Source: Streptomyces sp. NBC_00557 (lineage in GTDB: Bacteria > Actinomycetota > Actinomycetes > Streptomycetales > Streptomycetaceae). Taken from it: 64,000 nt of DNA. Below the pieces are notes generated by a model. The model was not told where the DNA came from. It ran no database searches and was given only the letters and a program-made list of their open reading frames with translations. Each line of letters begins with the position of its first letter. Within the stretch, counting starts at the first letter, position 1. The stretch is from positions 7,316,001 to 7,380,000 of the forward strand of contig NZ_CP107796.1 of NCBI RefSeq assembly GCF_036345995.1. The letters run 5' to 3'. The position numbers and the translations under genes were made by a program. Below are positions 1 through 8,060 of this stretch, in pieces.

Positions 1-1
1 C

Positions 2-34
2 GGCGACATCGCCACAAAGCGCGGCGATATCGCC
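2..34. promoter_or_regulatory. Two near-identical 12-bp palindromes upstream of the GlxA-type regulator
   Basis: GGCGACATCGCC at 2-13 (one mismatch from perfect symmetry) and GGCGATATCGCC at 23-34 (perfect palindrome). Their centres are 21 bp apart, two helical turns, so two dimers could bind the same face of the DNA. They end 25 bp before the ATG at 60. Inference: an operator pair, possibly for autoregulation or for a divergent gene left of the window. Confidence 0.5.
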
Positions 35-59
35 AACCCCGCGGGGAGCCGAAGGAACC

Positions 60-1088
60 ATGAAACCGCTGCGTCTGGGTGTGCTGGCGTATCCCGGCTG
101 CTTCGCCTCGGAGGTGTTCGGGATCCCCGACCTGCTGGCCATGGCCGACCACATCGCGGCGGCGCACGGATCGGACCGACCGCCGTACGAGGTGTCCGTC
201 GTCTCGCCCCGGCGGAGGGTGGTCGCCTCCGGCGGCTCGGCCATCGACGTCTCGGCGCTGCGCCCCGTCGACGTCCTGATCGTGCCGGGTTTCGAGCTGT
301 CGCCCAGCCTCGATCTCGACGCCACGCTCGCGAACCTGAGGCCCGAAGTGGCGGCGATTCGGTCGCAGGCCGCCTCCGGTATCGCTGTCGTGTCGATCTG
401 TGTCGGCGCCTTCCTCGTCGCCGAGGCCGGCCTGCTCGACGGGCGCGAGGCGACGACGGCCTGGCTGTTCGCGGACCGGTTCGCGCGTCGATACGCCAAC
501 GTCAAGGTGCGCCCCGAGCACCTGGTGGTCACCGACCACGGTGTGACGACGACCGCCGCCTTCAGCGCCATGTACGACTTCGCACTCCACCTGATCCGTG
601 AGCACGACGGCTCCCGCGTCGCCCGCAGCACCGCACGCATCGCACTCGTCGACGACGCCCGCTCCACCCAGACTCCCTACGTCGACCCGGAGCTCATGCC
701 CGCCGTCGGCCGGGAGTTCTCACTCGGCGTCAAACGGTGGCTCGACCAGAACCTCGGGGCCCGCTACGACCTGTCCGCCCTCGCCGAAACGTTCCACGTC
801 AGCACCCGAACGATGCTCCGCCGCTTCGGCGAGGAAGCAGGTCAGACCCCGCTCGCCTACCTGCAATCCGCTCGCGTGCGCCGGGCCCGTCATCTGCTGG
901 AGACCACCGACAGGACCATCGCACACATCGCCGCCGACCTCGGGTACGCGGACACGAGCACCTTCAGCGCCATCTTCGCCCGGCACACCGGCCAGCGGCC
1001 ACGGGACTACCGCGCCACGTTCCGCCGGCCTGTTCGCGAAGCAGACGGCAACGCCGCACGCGGCCCTGAGCTCCCAGAACCCGGATAA
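60..1088 (+). CDS. GlxA family transcriptional regulator (DJ-1/PfpI domain + AraC HTH)
   Basis: 342 aa, the usual length of GlxA-type regulators. Residues about 5-190 form a DJ-1/PfpI-like amidase-fold domain; the nucleophile-elbow cysteine is visible in VSICVGAF near residue 115. Residues about 225-325 form the AraC C-terminal domain with two helix-turn-helix units (LSALAETFHVSTRTMLRRF and IAHIAADLGYADTSTFSAIF). Such proteins usually activate neighbouring catabolic or stress genes; the effector is unknown here. The ATG at 60 follows GGAGCCGAAGGAACC, which supplies a ribosome binding site. A strong hairpin follows at 1176-1200. No target gene is visible on the plus strand downstream, so the target is probably to the left of the window. 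Cytoplasmic DNA-binding protein. Confidence 0.9.
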   Translation: MKPLRLGVLAYPGCFASEVFGIPDLLAMADHIAAAHGSDRPPYEVSVVSPRRRVVASGGSAIDVSALRPVDVLIVPGFELSPSLDLDATLANLRPEVAAIRSQAASGIAVVSICVGAFLVAEAGLLDGREATTAWLFADRFARRYANVKVRPEHLVVTDHGVTTTAAFSAMYDFALHLIREHDGSRVARSTARIALVDDARSTQTPYVDPELMPAVGREFSLGVKRWLDQNLGARYDLSALAETFHVSTRTMLRRFGEEAGQTPLAYLQSARVRRARHLLETTDRTIAHIAADLGYADTSTFSAIFARHTGQRPRDYRATFRRPVREADGNAARGPELPEPG

Positions 1089-1175
1089 ACCCGGTTCATG
1101 TCCTCCAGCTCCCACTCCCGTCGCTCACCCCGCCCCTCTTGATTACCGCGAGTACGGTGGTGCGAGGCGCGGGAA

Positions 1176-1200
1176 GGGGTCCAGCTCGGCGCTGGACCCC
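1176..1200 (+). terminator. Hairpin terminator after the GlxA regulator
   Basis: Perfect 10-bp arms GGGGTCCAGC and GCTGGACCCC around a 5-nt loop (TCGGC), 88 nt after the stop codon. There is no T-tract, which is common for Streptomyces terminators. Confidence 0.7.
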
Positions 1201-1223
1201 CAGATCCGGGCGAGGAGGACCGG

Positions 1224-1364
1224 TTAGTAGAGCGCTCGGAACGGTGTTGTGCCGGTGCAGGTGCTGGGGGCGAGGAATCGCTCCACCTCGCGAAGTAGCC
1301 GGGCGAGGTGTGCCGCGTGGTGGCCGCCATGTGTGATCGTCTTGGGGCGGGCAGCCTCGGACAT
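1224..1364 (-). CDS. Possible small protein of 46 aa
   Basis: An open frame of 46 codons starting MSEAARPKTITHGG and ending TPFRALY, with about four fifths of third positions G or C. It contains a His-rich stretch (HGGHHAAH) followed by an amphipathic helix-like segment (LARLLREVERFL). I do not recognise a family. The Shine-Dalgarno sequence is poor, so it could also be a remnant. It lies convergent to the GlxA regulator. Confidence 0.3.
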   Translation of the reverse strand: MSEAARPKTITHGGHHAAHLARLLREVERFLAPSTCTGTTPFRALY

Positions 1365-1479
1365 GGTGTGCCGTGACTCTGCTGGGGAGCAATGCTCAAG
1401 ATCTGTGGATCGGCCTCGAGAGGGGTGCTTCGCGAAACGCGGAGGGCTGACCCCGCGGCACCCCTCGGACGTCACCCCT

Positions 1480-1812
1480 TCAGTGCAGGCGGGCGACTCC
1501 GAGACCGCTACCTGGCGCACACGTCAATTCGGTGCCGTGCGCGTTCGAATGGTGGAGTACAGCCCCGGTTACATGGCCGATCACTGGTGCAGTCGGGGCC
1601 ACATCCTGCTCGTCCTCGAAGGAACACTCACCACCGAACTGGCAAACGGTGAAATCGTCACCATCAAGGCTGGCACCAACCAGTCGGTGATTCCGAAGGG
1701 TGTGTCGGCCAGATCCATTATTCCGCGCGCCTTTCTTCGGCACTCGCCCGCCATGTGCGTCCCATTGCTCGAAGCAGCGCCGGATACACCCACACGTACC
1801 GGAAAGGCTTGA
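1480..1812 (+). pseudogene. Truncated cupin (DHCW-motif type) remnant
   Basis: Reading plus frame 1, residues resembling a small cupin are clear: VRMVEYSPGYMADHWCSRGH then ILLVLEGTLTTELANGE and an AGTNQ turn. This matches the DHCW-motif cupin family as I know it. After about 1690 the expected final strands (a PHRS-like motif and an LFIVD-like end) are missing; the frame instead reads unrelated residues into the opposite-strand DUF2867 gene. No convincing start codon with a ribosome binding site was found near the cupin start. I read this as a C-terminally lost, probably inactive gene. Confidence 0.55.
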
Positions 1813-2326
1813 TAGCGGCCATGTATGCGCTGCCGAACAGCCCGTTCGGCTTCACCAGGATGGCCATCTGGCCGCGGTGGCCACCGGCCTCGTCCGGGAC
1901 CCAGCCGATGTGCAACACGGCGTGCACGGTCCGGTTCGCCATTTCGGCCGCCCACTCGTCGTGCAGTTGGTAGAGGGAGGTGAACGGATCCGAACGGACA
2001 TCGGGCCCCCGCGGACCCTCGCGGAGGTCCGCCGGCAACCGGTCGCGCAGCGTCGGCACCCGGGTGCCGATGCCGGAGTCGGCTTTGTCCCAGCCGAGCA
2101 GCCTCCCGAGCTTCCAGCGAACCTCGAAGAGCAGGCGGTACACGAGGGAGGGGGAGGACGTGGTGGCCCCGTCTCTCGGCCCGTTCGCGATCTGGCGGAC
2201 CAGGTGCGGGAAGTCGTGGGGACCGCCCGGTGTCGGCAGCGCCCAGACGTCCTCGACGCGGAAGTCACCGGCGATCTCGTGGATCCGCCAGGGGCGGGAC
2301 GTGTGCGCCGTCGTGGGGAGTCTCAT
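1718..2326 (-). CDS. DUF2867 domain-containing protein
   Basis: 202 aa from the ATG at 2326, chosen because AGGGG lies about 9 nt upstream and because family members begin MRLP. The conserved N-terminal stretch WRIHEIAGDFRVEDVWALPT and the C-terminal NGLFGSAYMAAIKPFRYV segment are typical of DUF2867 proteins, which are helical/alpha-beta cytoplasmic proteins of unknown function often linked to TetR or NAD-binding epimerase genes. The 3' end overlaps the cupin remnant on the other strand. A palindromic stretch sits just upstream (2342-2357). Confidence 0.8.
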   Translation of the reverse strand: MRLPTTAHTSRPWRIHEIAGDFRVEDVWALPTPGGPHDFPHLVRQIANGPRDGATTSSPSLVYRLLFEVRWKLGRLLGWDKADSGIGTRVPTLRDRLPADLREGPRGPDVRSDPFTSLYQLHDEWAAEMANRTVHAVLHIGWVPDEAGGHRGQMAILVKPNGLFGSAYMAAIKPFRYVWVYPALLRAMGRTWRASAEERRAE

Positions 2327-2341
2327 CAGCAGGCCCCTATC

Positions 2342-2357
2342 CATACGTATCTGTATG
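2342..2357 (-). promoter_or_regulatory. Operator-like inverted repeat upstream of the DUF2867 gene
   Basis: CATACGTATCTGTATG: 5-bp outer arms CATAC/GTATG plus an inner perfect ATACGTAT at 2343-2350. It lies 16-31 nt upstream of the start at 2326. AT-rich 14-16 bp repeats of this type are bound by TetR-like regulators; no adjacent regulator gene is present. Confidence 0.35.
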
Positions 2358-2391
2358 TCGTTGCCTCGTGCGGCGAAGTGGTGATCGTGGA

Positions 2392-2892
2392 TCAGAGGGC
2401 CAACTTCTTGTGAAAGCACACCCGGTCCTGCCCAGGACCGTCGTAGTCACTGTGTACGGGCAGACCATCGACCTCTCGGTCCCCGCTTTCCAGGGTGAAT
2501 CCCATGGCGCGGTGAAAGGCGATGGAGCCCTTGTTTCCCGGTGAGGTGATCGCACGCACCTCTGTGCGGCCGGCGTCGGCGGCATGCTGGAAGAAGGTGG
2601 TGTACAGACGCCGGGCAACCCCCTGCCCACGAAGCTTCGGATCCACTCCCACGAAGTGGATGTACGCCTCTTCGTCGTTGTCGGCGGCGTGAAAACCAAT
2701 GAGGAACGCCCTGACGCCGGCTTCGTTCTCCAGGACCAGGCTGGTGCCTGAGAAGAACTGCAAGAACAGCTTGGGCAGCAGCAGCGATAGCTCGCGGGCC
2801 TGCGCGGGGGCACGCGAGTCCCCCCACCACTGCGGTACACATGCGATGATCGTGCCGTGGTCGGAGACGCGGGCCTGTCGCAACACTGGCAT
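2392..2892 (-). CDS. GNAT family N-acetyltransferase
   Basis: 166 aa from the ATG at 2892, preceded by AGAGGGA. An upstream in-frame ATG at 2913 is less well placed. The acetyl-CoA-binding motif A is visible as VDPKLRGQGVARRLY (about residues 83-97), and motif B-like residues NKGSIAFHRAMGF follow. The substrate is unknown. The stop lies 65 nt upstream of the DUF2867 start on the same strand, so the two may be cotranscribed. Confidence 0.85.
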   Translation of the reverse strand: MPVLRQARVSDHGTIIACVPQWWGDSRAPAQARELSLLLPKLFLQFFSGTSLVLENEAGVRAFLIGFHAADNDEEAYIHFVGVDPKLRGQGVARRLYTTFFQHAADAGRTEVRAITSPGNKGSIAFHRAMGFTLESGDREVDGLPVHSDYDGPGQDRVCFHKKLAL

Positions 2893-3044
2893 GTCGTTCC
2901 CTCTCGGAGTCATGGCGTTACTGAAGGAGCCGGTGGGGTGGGGCCGCGCGGCCGACTGAGACGAGCACAAAGTCCCTGATGGCAACGCCGCGACGCGGGA
3001 TGCCAGGCGCTCGAGCCGGGCACCCGGTTTGCGCCGGACTCCTG

Positions 3045-4019
3045 TCAGACGCTGACGGCTGTTTTCCCGCGTGCACGGCCACTCCTCAGGTAGCCGATGG
3101 CCTCGGGGACGTCGGCCAGCGGGTAGGTCCGGTCGATGACGGGGGTCATCGCGCCCGCCTCGATGAGCTCCGCGAGGAGCCGCAGGTCGTCGTGGCTCTG
3201 AGTGGAGAAGAGGCCGCGGAGGCGCTGGCCGGTGAACGGAGACAGCAGCAGCGCTCGCAGGAGCCGGCCCATGCCGCCGAACCACTTCCCGCCGTCCTCA
3301 CCGCCGACCAGGACCAGCGTCCCGCCGGGGCTGAGGACGCGGCGCAGCCGGGCCAGGGGGCGGTTGCCGGCGATGTCGAGAACGAGATCGTAGCGGCGGG
3401 TGCCGTCGGTGGGGTCCTGACGCGAGTAGTCGATCACCTCGTCGGCGCCGAGGGAGCGGACCAGCTCCGCTGTGGCGTCGCTGCAGACACCGGTGACATG
3501 GCCGGCCCCGAGGGCCTTGGCCAGTTGCACCGCGAAGGTACCCACGCCGCCCCCGGCGCCGATGACGAGGACACTCTGCCCGGACCGCAGTCGCCCGACA
3601 TCGCGCAGCGCCTGGAGGGCTGTGCAGCCGGACACCGGGACGACGGCCGCCTGCTCGAAGCCGGCGTTGCCGGGCTTGCGGGCGAGCCTGTCCTGCTTGG
3701 CGCAGGCGTACTCGGCGAACGATCCGTCGCAGGTGCCGTACACCTCGTCGCCCGGCTGGAAGCGGGTGACGTCCGGGCCGACGGCCTCCACACGTCCCGC
3801 GACATCCATGCCCCGGACGCGTGCCTTGGGCGCCCGCAGCCCGAAACCGAGGGCGCGCAGCAGATACGGCTGGCCCGTGGTGAGGTGCCAGACACCCGGG
3901 TCTACGGATGCCGCCCGGACCTGGATGAGCACCTCGCCGCTACCGGGATCCGGCTGAGCGATCTCTTCGACACGCAGGTCCTCGGGCGGTCCGTAGGCGT
4001 CTTGGACGATGGCCTTCAC
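3045..4019 (-). CDS. NAD(P)-dependent MDR-family oxidoreductase (zinc-less quinone-reductase type)
   Basis: 324 aa medium-chain dehydrogenase/reductase. The GroES-like N-terminal half carries GMDVAGRVEAVG, and the Rossmann half has the nucleotide motif VLVIGAGGGVGTFAVQLAKA (residues about 148-167). The structural and catalytic zinc ligands of classical alcohol dehydrogenases are absent, as in quinone oxidoreductase-like members. It starts with GTG at 4019 inside a GTGA overlap with the stop of the XRE gene, so translation is coupled. It is the last gene of the operon 4692-3045. The substrate is unknown; a quinone or enone is typical for the group. Confidence 0.88.
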   Translation of the reverse strand: MKAIVQDAYGPPEDLRVEEIAQPDPGSGEVLIQVRAASVDPGVWHLTTGQPYLLRALGFGLRAPKARVRGMDVAGRVEAVGPDVTRFQPGDEVYGTCDGSFAEYACAKQDRLARKPGNAGFEQAAVVPVSGCTALQALRDVGRLRSGQSVLVIGAGGGVGTFAVQLAKALGAGHVTGVCSDATAELVRSLGADEVIDYSRQDPTDGTRRYDLVLDIAGNRPLARLRRVLSPGGTLVLVGGEDGGKWFGGMGRLLRALLLSPFTGQRLRGLFSTQSHDDLRLLAELIEAGAMTPVIDRTYPLADVPEAIGYLRSGRARGKTAVSV

Positions 4020-4264
4020 TTGCTCTCTCCCTCGACTTCCCCGGTTTCATCGGTTCCGGGGTACTGGAAAACCTCTTCGAGTGGGACGCCGAACACTCGG
4101 GCGATCTGGAAGGCCATCTCCAGAGTGGGCGAGTAGCGGCCCTGCTCGATGGCGATGACGGTCTGGCGGGTCACGCCGATGCGGCGGGCGAGCTCGGCCT
4201 GGGTCATCTCGCCGTGGGCGAAGCGCAGCGCCCGGATCGTGTTGGTGACCCTGGTCGGCCTCAC
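4016..4264 (-). CDS. Small XRE-family HTH regulator
   Basis: 82 aa from the GTG at 4264, which forms a GTGA overlap with the upstream membrane-protein stop. Nearly the whole chain is one Xre/Cro helix-turn-helix: MTQAELARRIGVTRQTVIAI followed by the typical YSPTLEMAFQIARVFGVPLEE. Short regulators of this class commonly sit next to a small membrane protein, as here. It probably controls its own operon through the inverted repeat at 4717-4735. Confidence 0.9.
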   Translation of the reverse strand: MRPTRVTNTIRALRFAHGEMTQAELARRIGVTRQTVIAIEQGRYSPTLEMAFQIARVFGVPLEEVFQYPGTDETGEVEGESK

Positions 4265-4692
4265 CACGGGTGGAAGCCCAGCCGGTAGGCGACGATCTTC
4301 GCCGTGGATGACAGGATCGCCGACAGGACGAACGCCAGGTAGATGGCGTTGGCGATCCAGAACTGATCGGCGCGGACCATCGCGAGGGCGAGCCCGGTCA
4401 CGCCGCCGATCACGATGAACGACTGCCCGATGTACATGCCGAAGCGGTGGATCTCCCGGTCGCGCTGGTCCTTGGTGTTCGCGCCCTCGGGAGACACGAT
4501 CGCCACCGTGATGTTCAGCGCGATCTGCGTGACGATCGCCGCACCGACGGTCCACAGCAGCGGGGACGCATAGGACGTCTGCGCCAGCGGCGCCGCTCCT
4601 TCGTGCCGCCGCAGGACGACGGCCAGGTACGCCGCGTATGACGCGACCGTGACCAGGACCATGATCCAGGCACGTTTCTCTTCGAATGCCAC
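4261..4692 (-). CDS. Four-helix integral membrane protein paired with XRE regulator
   Basis: 143 aa with about four hydrophobic segments (VLVTVASYAAYLAVVL; LLWTVGAAIVTQIALNITVA; MYIGQSFIVIGGVTGLALAM; FWIANAIYLAFVLSAIL). Homologues of this architecture are found beside short XRE regulators; the function is not established. First gene of a coupled three-gene operon. The inverted repeat at 4717-4735 and TTGACA-like elements precede it. Confidence 0.8.
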   Translation of the reverse strand: MAFEEKRAWIMVLVTVASYAAYLAVVLRRHEGAAPLAQTSYASPLLWTVGAAIVTQIALNITVAIVSPEGANTKDQRDREIHRFGMYIGQSFIVIGGVTGLALAMVRADQFWIANAIYLAFVLSAILSSTAKIVAYRLGFHPW

Positions 4693-4716
4693 TGCGGCTC
4701 CCGATGTAAAGAAAGC

Positions 4717-4756
4717 TTGACACGGGCAGTGTCAAACAGCCGCGACATGATGTCAA
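4717..4756 (-). promoter_or_regulatory. Promoter/operator of the membrane protein-XRE-MDR operon
   Basis: Perfect 7-bp arms TTGACAC and GTGTCAA separated by 5 nt at 4717-4735, plus a third TGTCAA half-site at 4751-4756. On the minus strand two TTGACA hexamers (4756-4751 and 4735-4730) could act as -35 elements, so the inverted repeat overlaps the likely promoter. This is the layout expected for repression by the encoded XRE protein. Confidence 0.55.
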
Positions 4757-4769
4757 GTTTTCTGTACAT

Positions 4770-5117
4770 CGCAGGATGGTGGCAGCGATTGAGCCGGCAA
4801 GCGCTGACCAACCCGGCCTCCACCCATCGCCCCTGAGGGTGCCTTCGAGCCGGCTGGAAGCCGGGATCGTCGATGGCCGCTGCCGCACCGCCGACCCCGC
4901 GCAACGCCCGTCGCAGCCGGGCGGCGGGAGACCGGTCAGCCTCCCAGGGCGGAACGGTGCGTGGGCGGAACTCGGCGCGGCCGCCGTCTTCCACAGCCGC
5001 GCCGAGTGGTTTTCCGTGCGAGCCGGACGGAACCTGCGGTTCGCCGGGTGTTGCGGGTGGCGCATCACATGCTGGGCGGCCAGGGATCGAAGACCGCCGG
5101 TCAGGCACCCGTCGGCG
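4770..5117. other. No gene seen
   Basis: About 350 bp between the operon promoter and the small secreted protein. Open frames here lack start signals and have irregular codon use; nothing recognisable. Confidence 0.5.
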
Positions 5118-5522
5118 TCAAAGGGGCTTGATGTCGACCTTCTTGAGGAACGCGTAACCCGGGAACCTGAAGACCTGGCCCTCGCGGTTGAGGTTCTTGT
5201 CCTTCTGCTCGCCCATCGCGGTGACGTAGGTGACGGTCACCTGCATGAGCTCGCCGCCGGCGGGCTTGAGGTTGATCGCTTCGAACGGGGTCAGGTTCTG
5301 GACGTCCGTCGTGGTGCCCTGGCCGGTGAAGCAGAGTCCCTCGTCACCGGTCTGGAGCCGGACGAAGAGGTGGCTCCCGGGTGTGGTGTGGTGCGCGTCG
5401 CAGCGGTGGATGACGGGGGCCGCGGGAGCGGCCGCCCCGGCGGGGGTGGCGAGAGAGACAAGGCCGAAGCCGGCCGCGAGTGTGGCCAGTCCGACTACCG
5501 TCTTCTGCCTGATGGTGATCAC
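5118..5522 (-). CDS. Small secreted protein of unknown function
   Basis: 134 aa with a clear Sec signal peptide (MITIRQK, then a hydrophobic core VVGLATLAAGFGLVSLA, cleavage likely after AGAAA near residue 32). The mature part of about 100 aa contains two cysteines (HRCDAHH and GLCFTG) that could form a disulfide, and is otherwise rich in beta-type sequence. No family recognised. It is the last of five consecutive same-strand secreted-protein genes (8807 to 5118), so a role in the same extracellular activity is likely but inferred. Confidence 0.75.
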   Translation of the reverse strand: MITIRQKTVVGLATLAAGFGLVSLATPAGAAAPAAPVIHRCDAHHTTPGSHLFVRLQTGDEGLCFTGQGTTTDVQNLTPFEAINLKPAGGELMQVTVTYVTAMGEQKDKNLNREGQVFRFPGYAFLKKVDIKPL

Positions 5523-5562
5523 GAAGCTCTCCTTCCGGTGGCCGTGGATCGAGAGCCCGGGA

Positions 5563-5991
5563 TCAGTTCAGGACCTTCTGCTGGACCACGATGTGGCCGG
5601 CGTCGGGGTTGAGGCTGCCGCCGAGCCGGCCGAAGGCACCGTCGGTCAGGTCGAGGCACTTCGGTTCCTGCGGCGTCTGCTGGAAGGTGCCGCGGTCGTT
5701 GATGCGCACGACGAGGGACTTGCCGTTCGCGACGTTGGTCACCTTCACACGGGTCCCGAACGGCAGTTGCGGATTGCGTGTCAGTGAGGTCGCCGCGGTG
5801 TTCTTGTTGTTGTCGAAGACCTCGCCGCTGGCCGTGAGGGCTCCGGCGGGTATGGGACCGTAGTGCGTCGCCCAGCAGGTCTCGGCCTGCGGGGCCCTGG
5901 GCGCGGCCGAACTCGCCGGGGAGAGCCCCAGTACGGCGGTCAGCGCGACGGCCCCTGCGGCCAGTGGGACGTGGAGCTTTCGCTTGCTCAT
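5563..5991 (-). CDS. Secreted double-psi beta-barrel protein (RlpA/barwin-like)
   Basis: 142 aa from the ATG at 5991, with GAGGAA 7 nt upstream. Signal peptide at residues 1-30 (ends PASSAAPRA). The mature domain has the RlpA-type signature elements [29 protein letters not shown] and CLDLTDGAF, so a single double-psi beta-barrel. The histidine usually found after the AA pair in RlpA lytic transglycosylases is not visible (AATS instead), which argues for binding or loosening activity (barwin/expansin-like) rather than a standard RlpA enzyme. Two mature cysteines. It sits between the GH128 gene and the small secreted protein, 41 nt from the latter. Confidence 0.82.
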   Translation of the reverse strand: MSKRKLHVPLAAGAVALTAVLGLSPASSAAPRAPQAETCWATHYGPIPAGALTASGEVFDNNKNTAATSLTRNPQLPFGTRVKVTNVANGKSLVVRINDRGTFQQTPQEPKCLDLTDGAFGRLGGSLNPDAGHIVVQQKVLN

Positions 5992-6122
5992 GCTCGTTCC
6001 TCGTTTCATGTGGCTTGGTTTCACGGCGTGGTGGACCGGTGAAGGGAGCGTTGTGCTCCTTGGCCGTGGCGGCATGCGTGCACCCGGCCCGGCTGTCGCC
6101 GGATGAAGGGTGGGGCTGTTTC

Positions 6123-6971
6123 TCAGCCGGCCGAGCGATAGGCGGCGCCCACCTCGTTGGCCGTCGCACCGTTGTAGAGTCCGGTGCCGTCACCGCGGCT
6201 GGTGGAGAGGGTGAACCAGGCATACCGCTCGACGAACGGCAGCCCCTGCAGCATGGCGGTCGACTGCTTCACGAACGCGGCCTGCTGTGCCTGTGTCGGA
6301 TACCTCGGGGTGCCGGTGGAGAAGTCGATCAGTGCGTACTCGGTGAGCCAGATCGGCTTCTTGTAGCGGTTGTGGGTGGCCTGGAGGTAGTTCCGCAGCT
6401 GGGCTGTCGCATGCGTGGCGTCGAAGTCCCCGCCGTACCAGTGCAGGGGAATGAAGTCGACCTTGTAGTGACGGCCGGCGGCGCCCTTCATGAAGCGGTC
6501 GAGCCAGCCGTCTGCGACGTCGGCGCCGGTGGCGACGGCGGGCGCCCCGAGCCGCATGCCGGTCGACTGCAGCCGGGGCCACAGATCGAGCGCCTGCGGC
6601 ACGGTCATGTTCGACTGCCCCGGCATGTCGGGTTCGTTGAACCCGAGCAGGGTCTTACCCTGCTGCTCGGCCTGGCCGAGTTCCGCATCGGTCACCGAGC
6701 CCTTGCCCCAGATCATGGGCACGAATTCGACCCCGGACGGCGGTGTGATCTGCTGCTTGCCCGAGGACCAGGTGTAGAACCAACCGGCTTTCGAGTCGGC
6801 CAGCGCGTTGGTGACGCCGGTGAAGTTCCAGGCGCTGACGCCCTTCTTCTTCACCGTGGCGGAGGACGCGTTCACCGCGTCGGTGGGTGTGCCGGCCTGA
6901 TTGCCGAACGCGAGCAGGGCCAGAGCCGCCAGAATCACGGCGAGACCACGTAAGTTGGGTGCCTTTCGCAT
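6123..6971 (-). CDS. Secreted glycoside hydrolase, GH128 / Asl1-like beta-1,3-glucanase
   Basis: 282 aa from the ATG at 6971, preceded by AAGGAAGGA. Signal peptide with core [19 protein letters not shown]. The catalytic-domain hallmarks of the Glyco_hydro_cc (GH128) family are present: GVSAWNF at the start, [14 protein letters not shown] with the acid/base Glu, PLHWYGG, and [11 protein letters not shown] with the nucleophile Glu; it ends with [11 protein letters not shown]. Known members cleave beta-1,3-glucan, a fungal cell-wall polymer. It lies between the thaumatin-like and barrel-protein genes on the same strand. The exact linkage specificity is inferred from the family. Confidence 0.85.
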   Translation of the reverse strand: MRKAPNLRGLAVILAALALLAFGNQAGTPTDAVNASSATVKKKGVSAWNFTGVTNALADSKAGWFYTWSSGKQQITPPSGVEFVPMIWGKGSVTDAELGQAEQQGKTLLGFNEPDMPGQSNMTVPQALDLWPRLQSTGMRLGAPAVATGADVADGWLDRFMKGAAGRHYKVDFIPLHWYGGDFDATHATAQLRNYLQATHNRYKKPIWLTEYALIDFSTGTPRYPTQAQQAAFVKQSTAMLQGLPFVERYAWFTLSTSRGDGTGLYNGATANEVGAAYRSAG

Positions 6972-7044
6972 GGCTTCGTCCTTCCTTTTCATCCGGCCGC
7001 TCGCCAAGCCGCATTCACGGCCAGGAGGGCCGCGTGATCCGCGG

Positions 7045-7869
7045 TCACGAGGCGCGGTGGAAGGTCACGAGGAAGCCGCTGCACTTGCTGCACTGCTGCA
7101 TCACCTTGTTGCCCGGCTCCTGGTCCTGCCGGGACCACCCATAGGCTTTCGGGCAATGGGAGGCGATCATGTCGCTGTAGGCCGTCTTGGCGTCCCGGTT
7201 GGGGTTGGTGCACAGCATCGGCTTGCCGTCCGCCCAGCGCGTCAGATTGTCCGCGGGACAGTTCGGCAGCAGGTTGTTCGCGCAGCCCACCGTGTCGCAC
7301 CCGCCACCGCCGGGGCTCACGTTCCGGGGCGCGATCGTGATCGGCACCGAGAACGCGTTCACGTAGCTCACGTCGTACCAGGGAGCGGCAGCGTCCTTGG
7401 AGTCGAAGTTGAACTCGGCGAGGCTGACGGGCTGTTCTCCGGTGCCCTTGGCGCAGTGGTCGGCGAACTTGCCGCAGTCCCCGACCGCACAGTGGAAGGT
7501 GCTGCCTGGTGTCCCGCTACATCCCATGCGCGCGAAGAACTTGCCGCGCCAGTGGCCGGGCGCCGTCGTCTCGGGAATGGTCACCGTCGCCGACTGGCCG
7601 GGCTCCAGGATCGGCAGCTTGTCGAAGTTCCTCGACTCGTCGGCGTTGACGGCGCTGCCGATCCAGATCTTCCTGCCGGTGCTGTTGACGAACGTGACCG
7701 TGTGGTCGACCGCCGCCGCGGCAGCCGGTGCGACGGAGGGTGGAGCAACCGCACCCGCGCCCGTACTCGGTGCGGCCGCCAACAGCGCTGCTGCGATCGC
7801 GGCGACCAGGCCGGTCAGGAGGGTTGTCAGGGAGAGTCGCAGGGGGATTTTCAGAGGTGTTCTGCGCAT
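7045..7869 (-). CDS. Secreted thaumatin-like protein
   Basis: 274 aa from the ATG at 7869, preceded by GAGGAA. Signal peptide with a long hydrophobic core (LTTLLTGLVAAIAAALLAAA). The mature sequence opens HTVTFVNSTGRKIWIGS, the classic thaumatin-family first strands, and has LEPGQSATVTIPE, WRGKFFARMGC, and CAVGDCGKF, with many cysteines (at least twelve) for disulfides. Plant relatives (PR-5) bind beta-1,3-glucan and damage fungal membranes. Located directly downstream of the GH19 chitinase gene with a hairpin in the 190-bp gap. Confidence 0.85.
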   Translation of the reverse strand: MRRTPLKIPLRLSLTTLLTGLVAAIAAALLAAAPSTGAGAVAPPSVAPAAAAAVDHTVTFVNSTGRKIWIGSAVNADESRNFDKLPILEPGQSATVTIPETTAPGHWRGKFFARMGCSGTPGSTFHCAVGDCGKFADHCAKGTGEQPVSLAEFNFDSKDAAAPWYDVSYVNAFSVPITIAPRNVSPGGGGCDTVGCANNLLPNCPADNLTRWADGKPMLCTNPNRDAKTAYSDMIASHCPKAYGWSRQDQEPGNKVMQQCSKCSGFLVTFHRAS

Positions 7870-7940
7870 GATTCCTCGCCGGATGACGTCAACGAGCGGG
7901 TTCTGAAGGGCGCGAGCAGGCGACCGCGGCAAGGCGGAGG

Positions 7941-7965
7941 GGAGGCCGGTTGTGTGCCGGCCTCC
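7941..7965 (-). terminator. Hairpin between chitinase and thaumatin-like genes
   Basis: Perfect 9-bp arms GGAGGCCGG and CCGGCCTCC around a 7-nt loop, in the untranslated gap between the chitinase stop (8061) and the thaumatin start (7869). It could be a terminator or an mRNA-processing/attenuation stem. Confidence 0.5.
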
Positions 7966-8033
7966 TGGGGCCAAGGGCGTCGCCTGCCGGCCAGGCACCA
8001 CGGTGGGTGCGACAGCGTGCGATGCGGCGTGGT

Positions 8034-8053
8034 GGTGGCGGACCGCCGCCACC
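8034..8053 (-). terminator. Hairpin directly after the chitinase stop
   Basis: 8-bp arms GGTGGCGG/CCGCCACC with a 4-nt loop, 8 nt past the stop codon. Probably terminates or attenuates chitinase transcription. Confidence 0.5.
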
Positions 8054-8060
8054 GGCGCGA

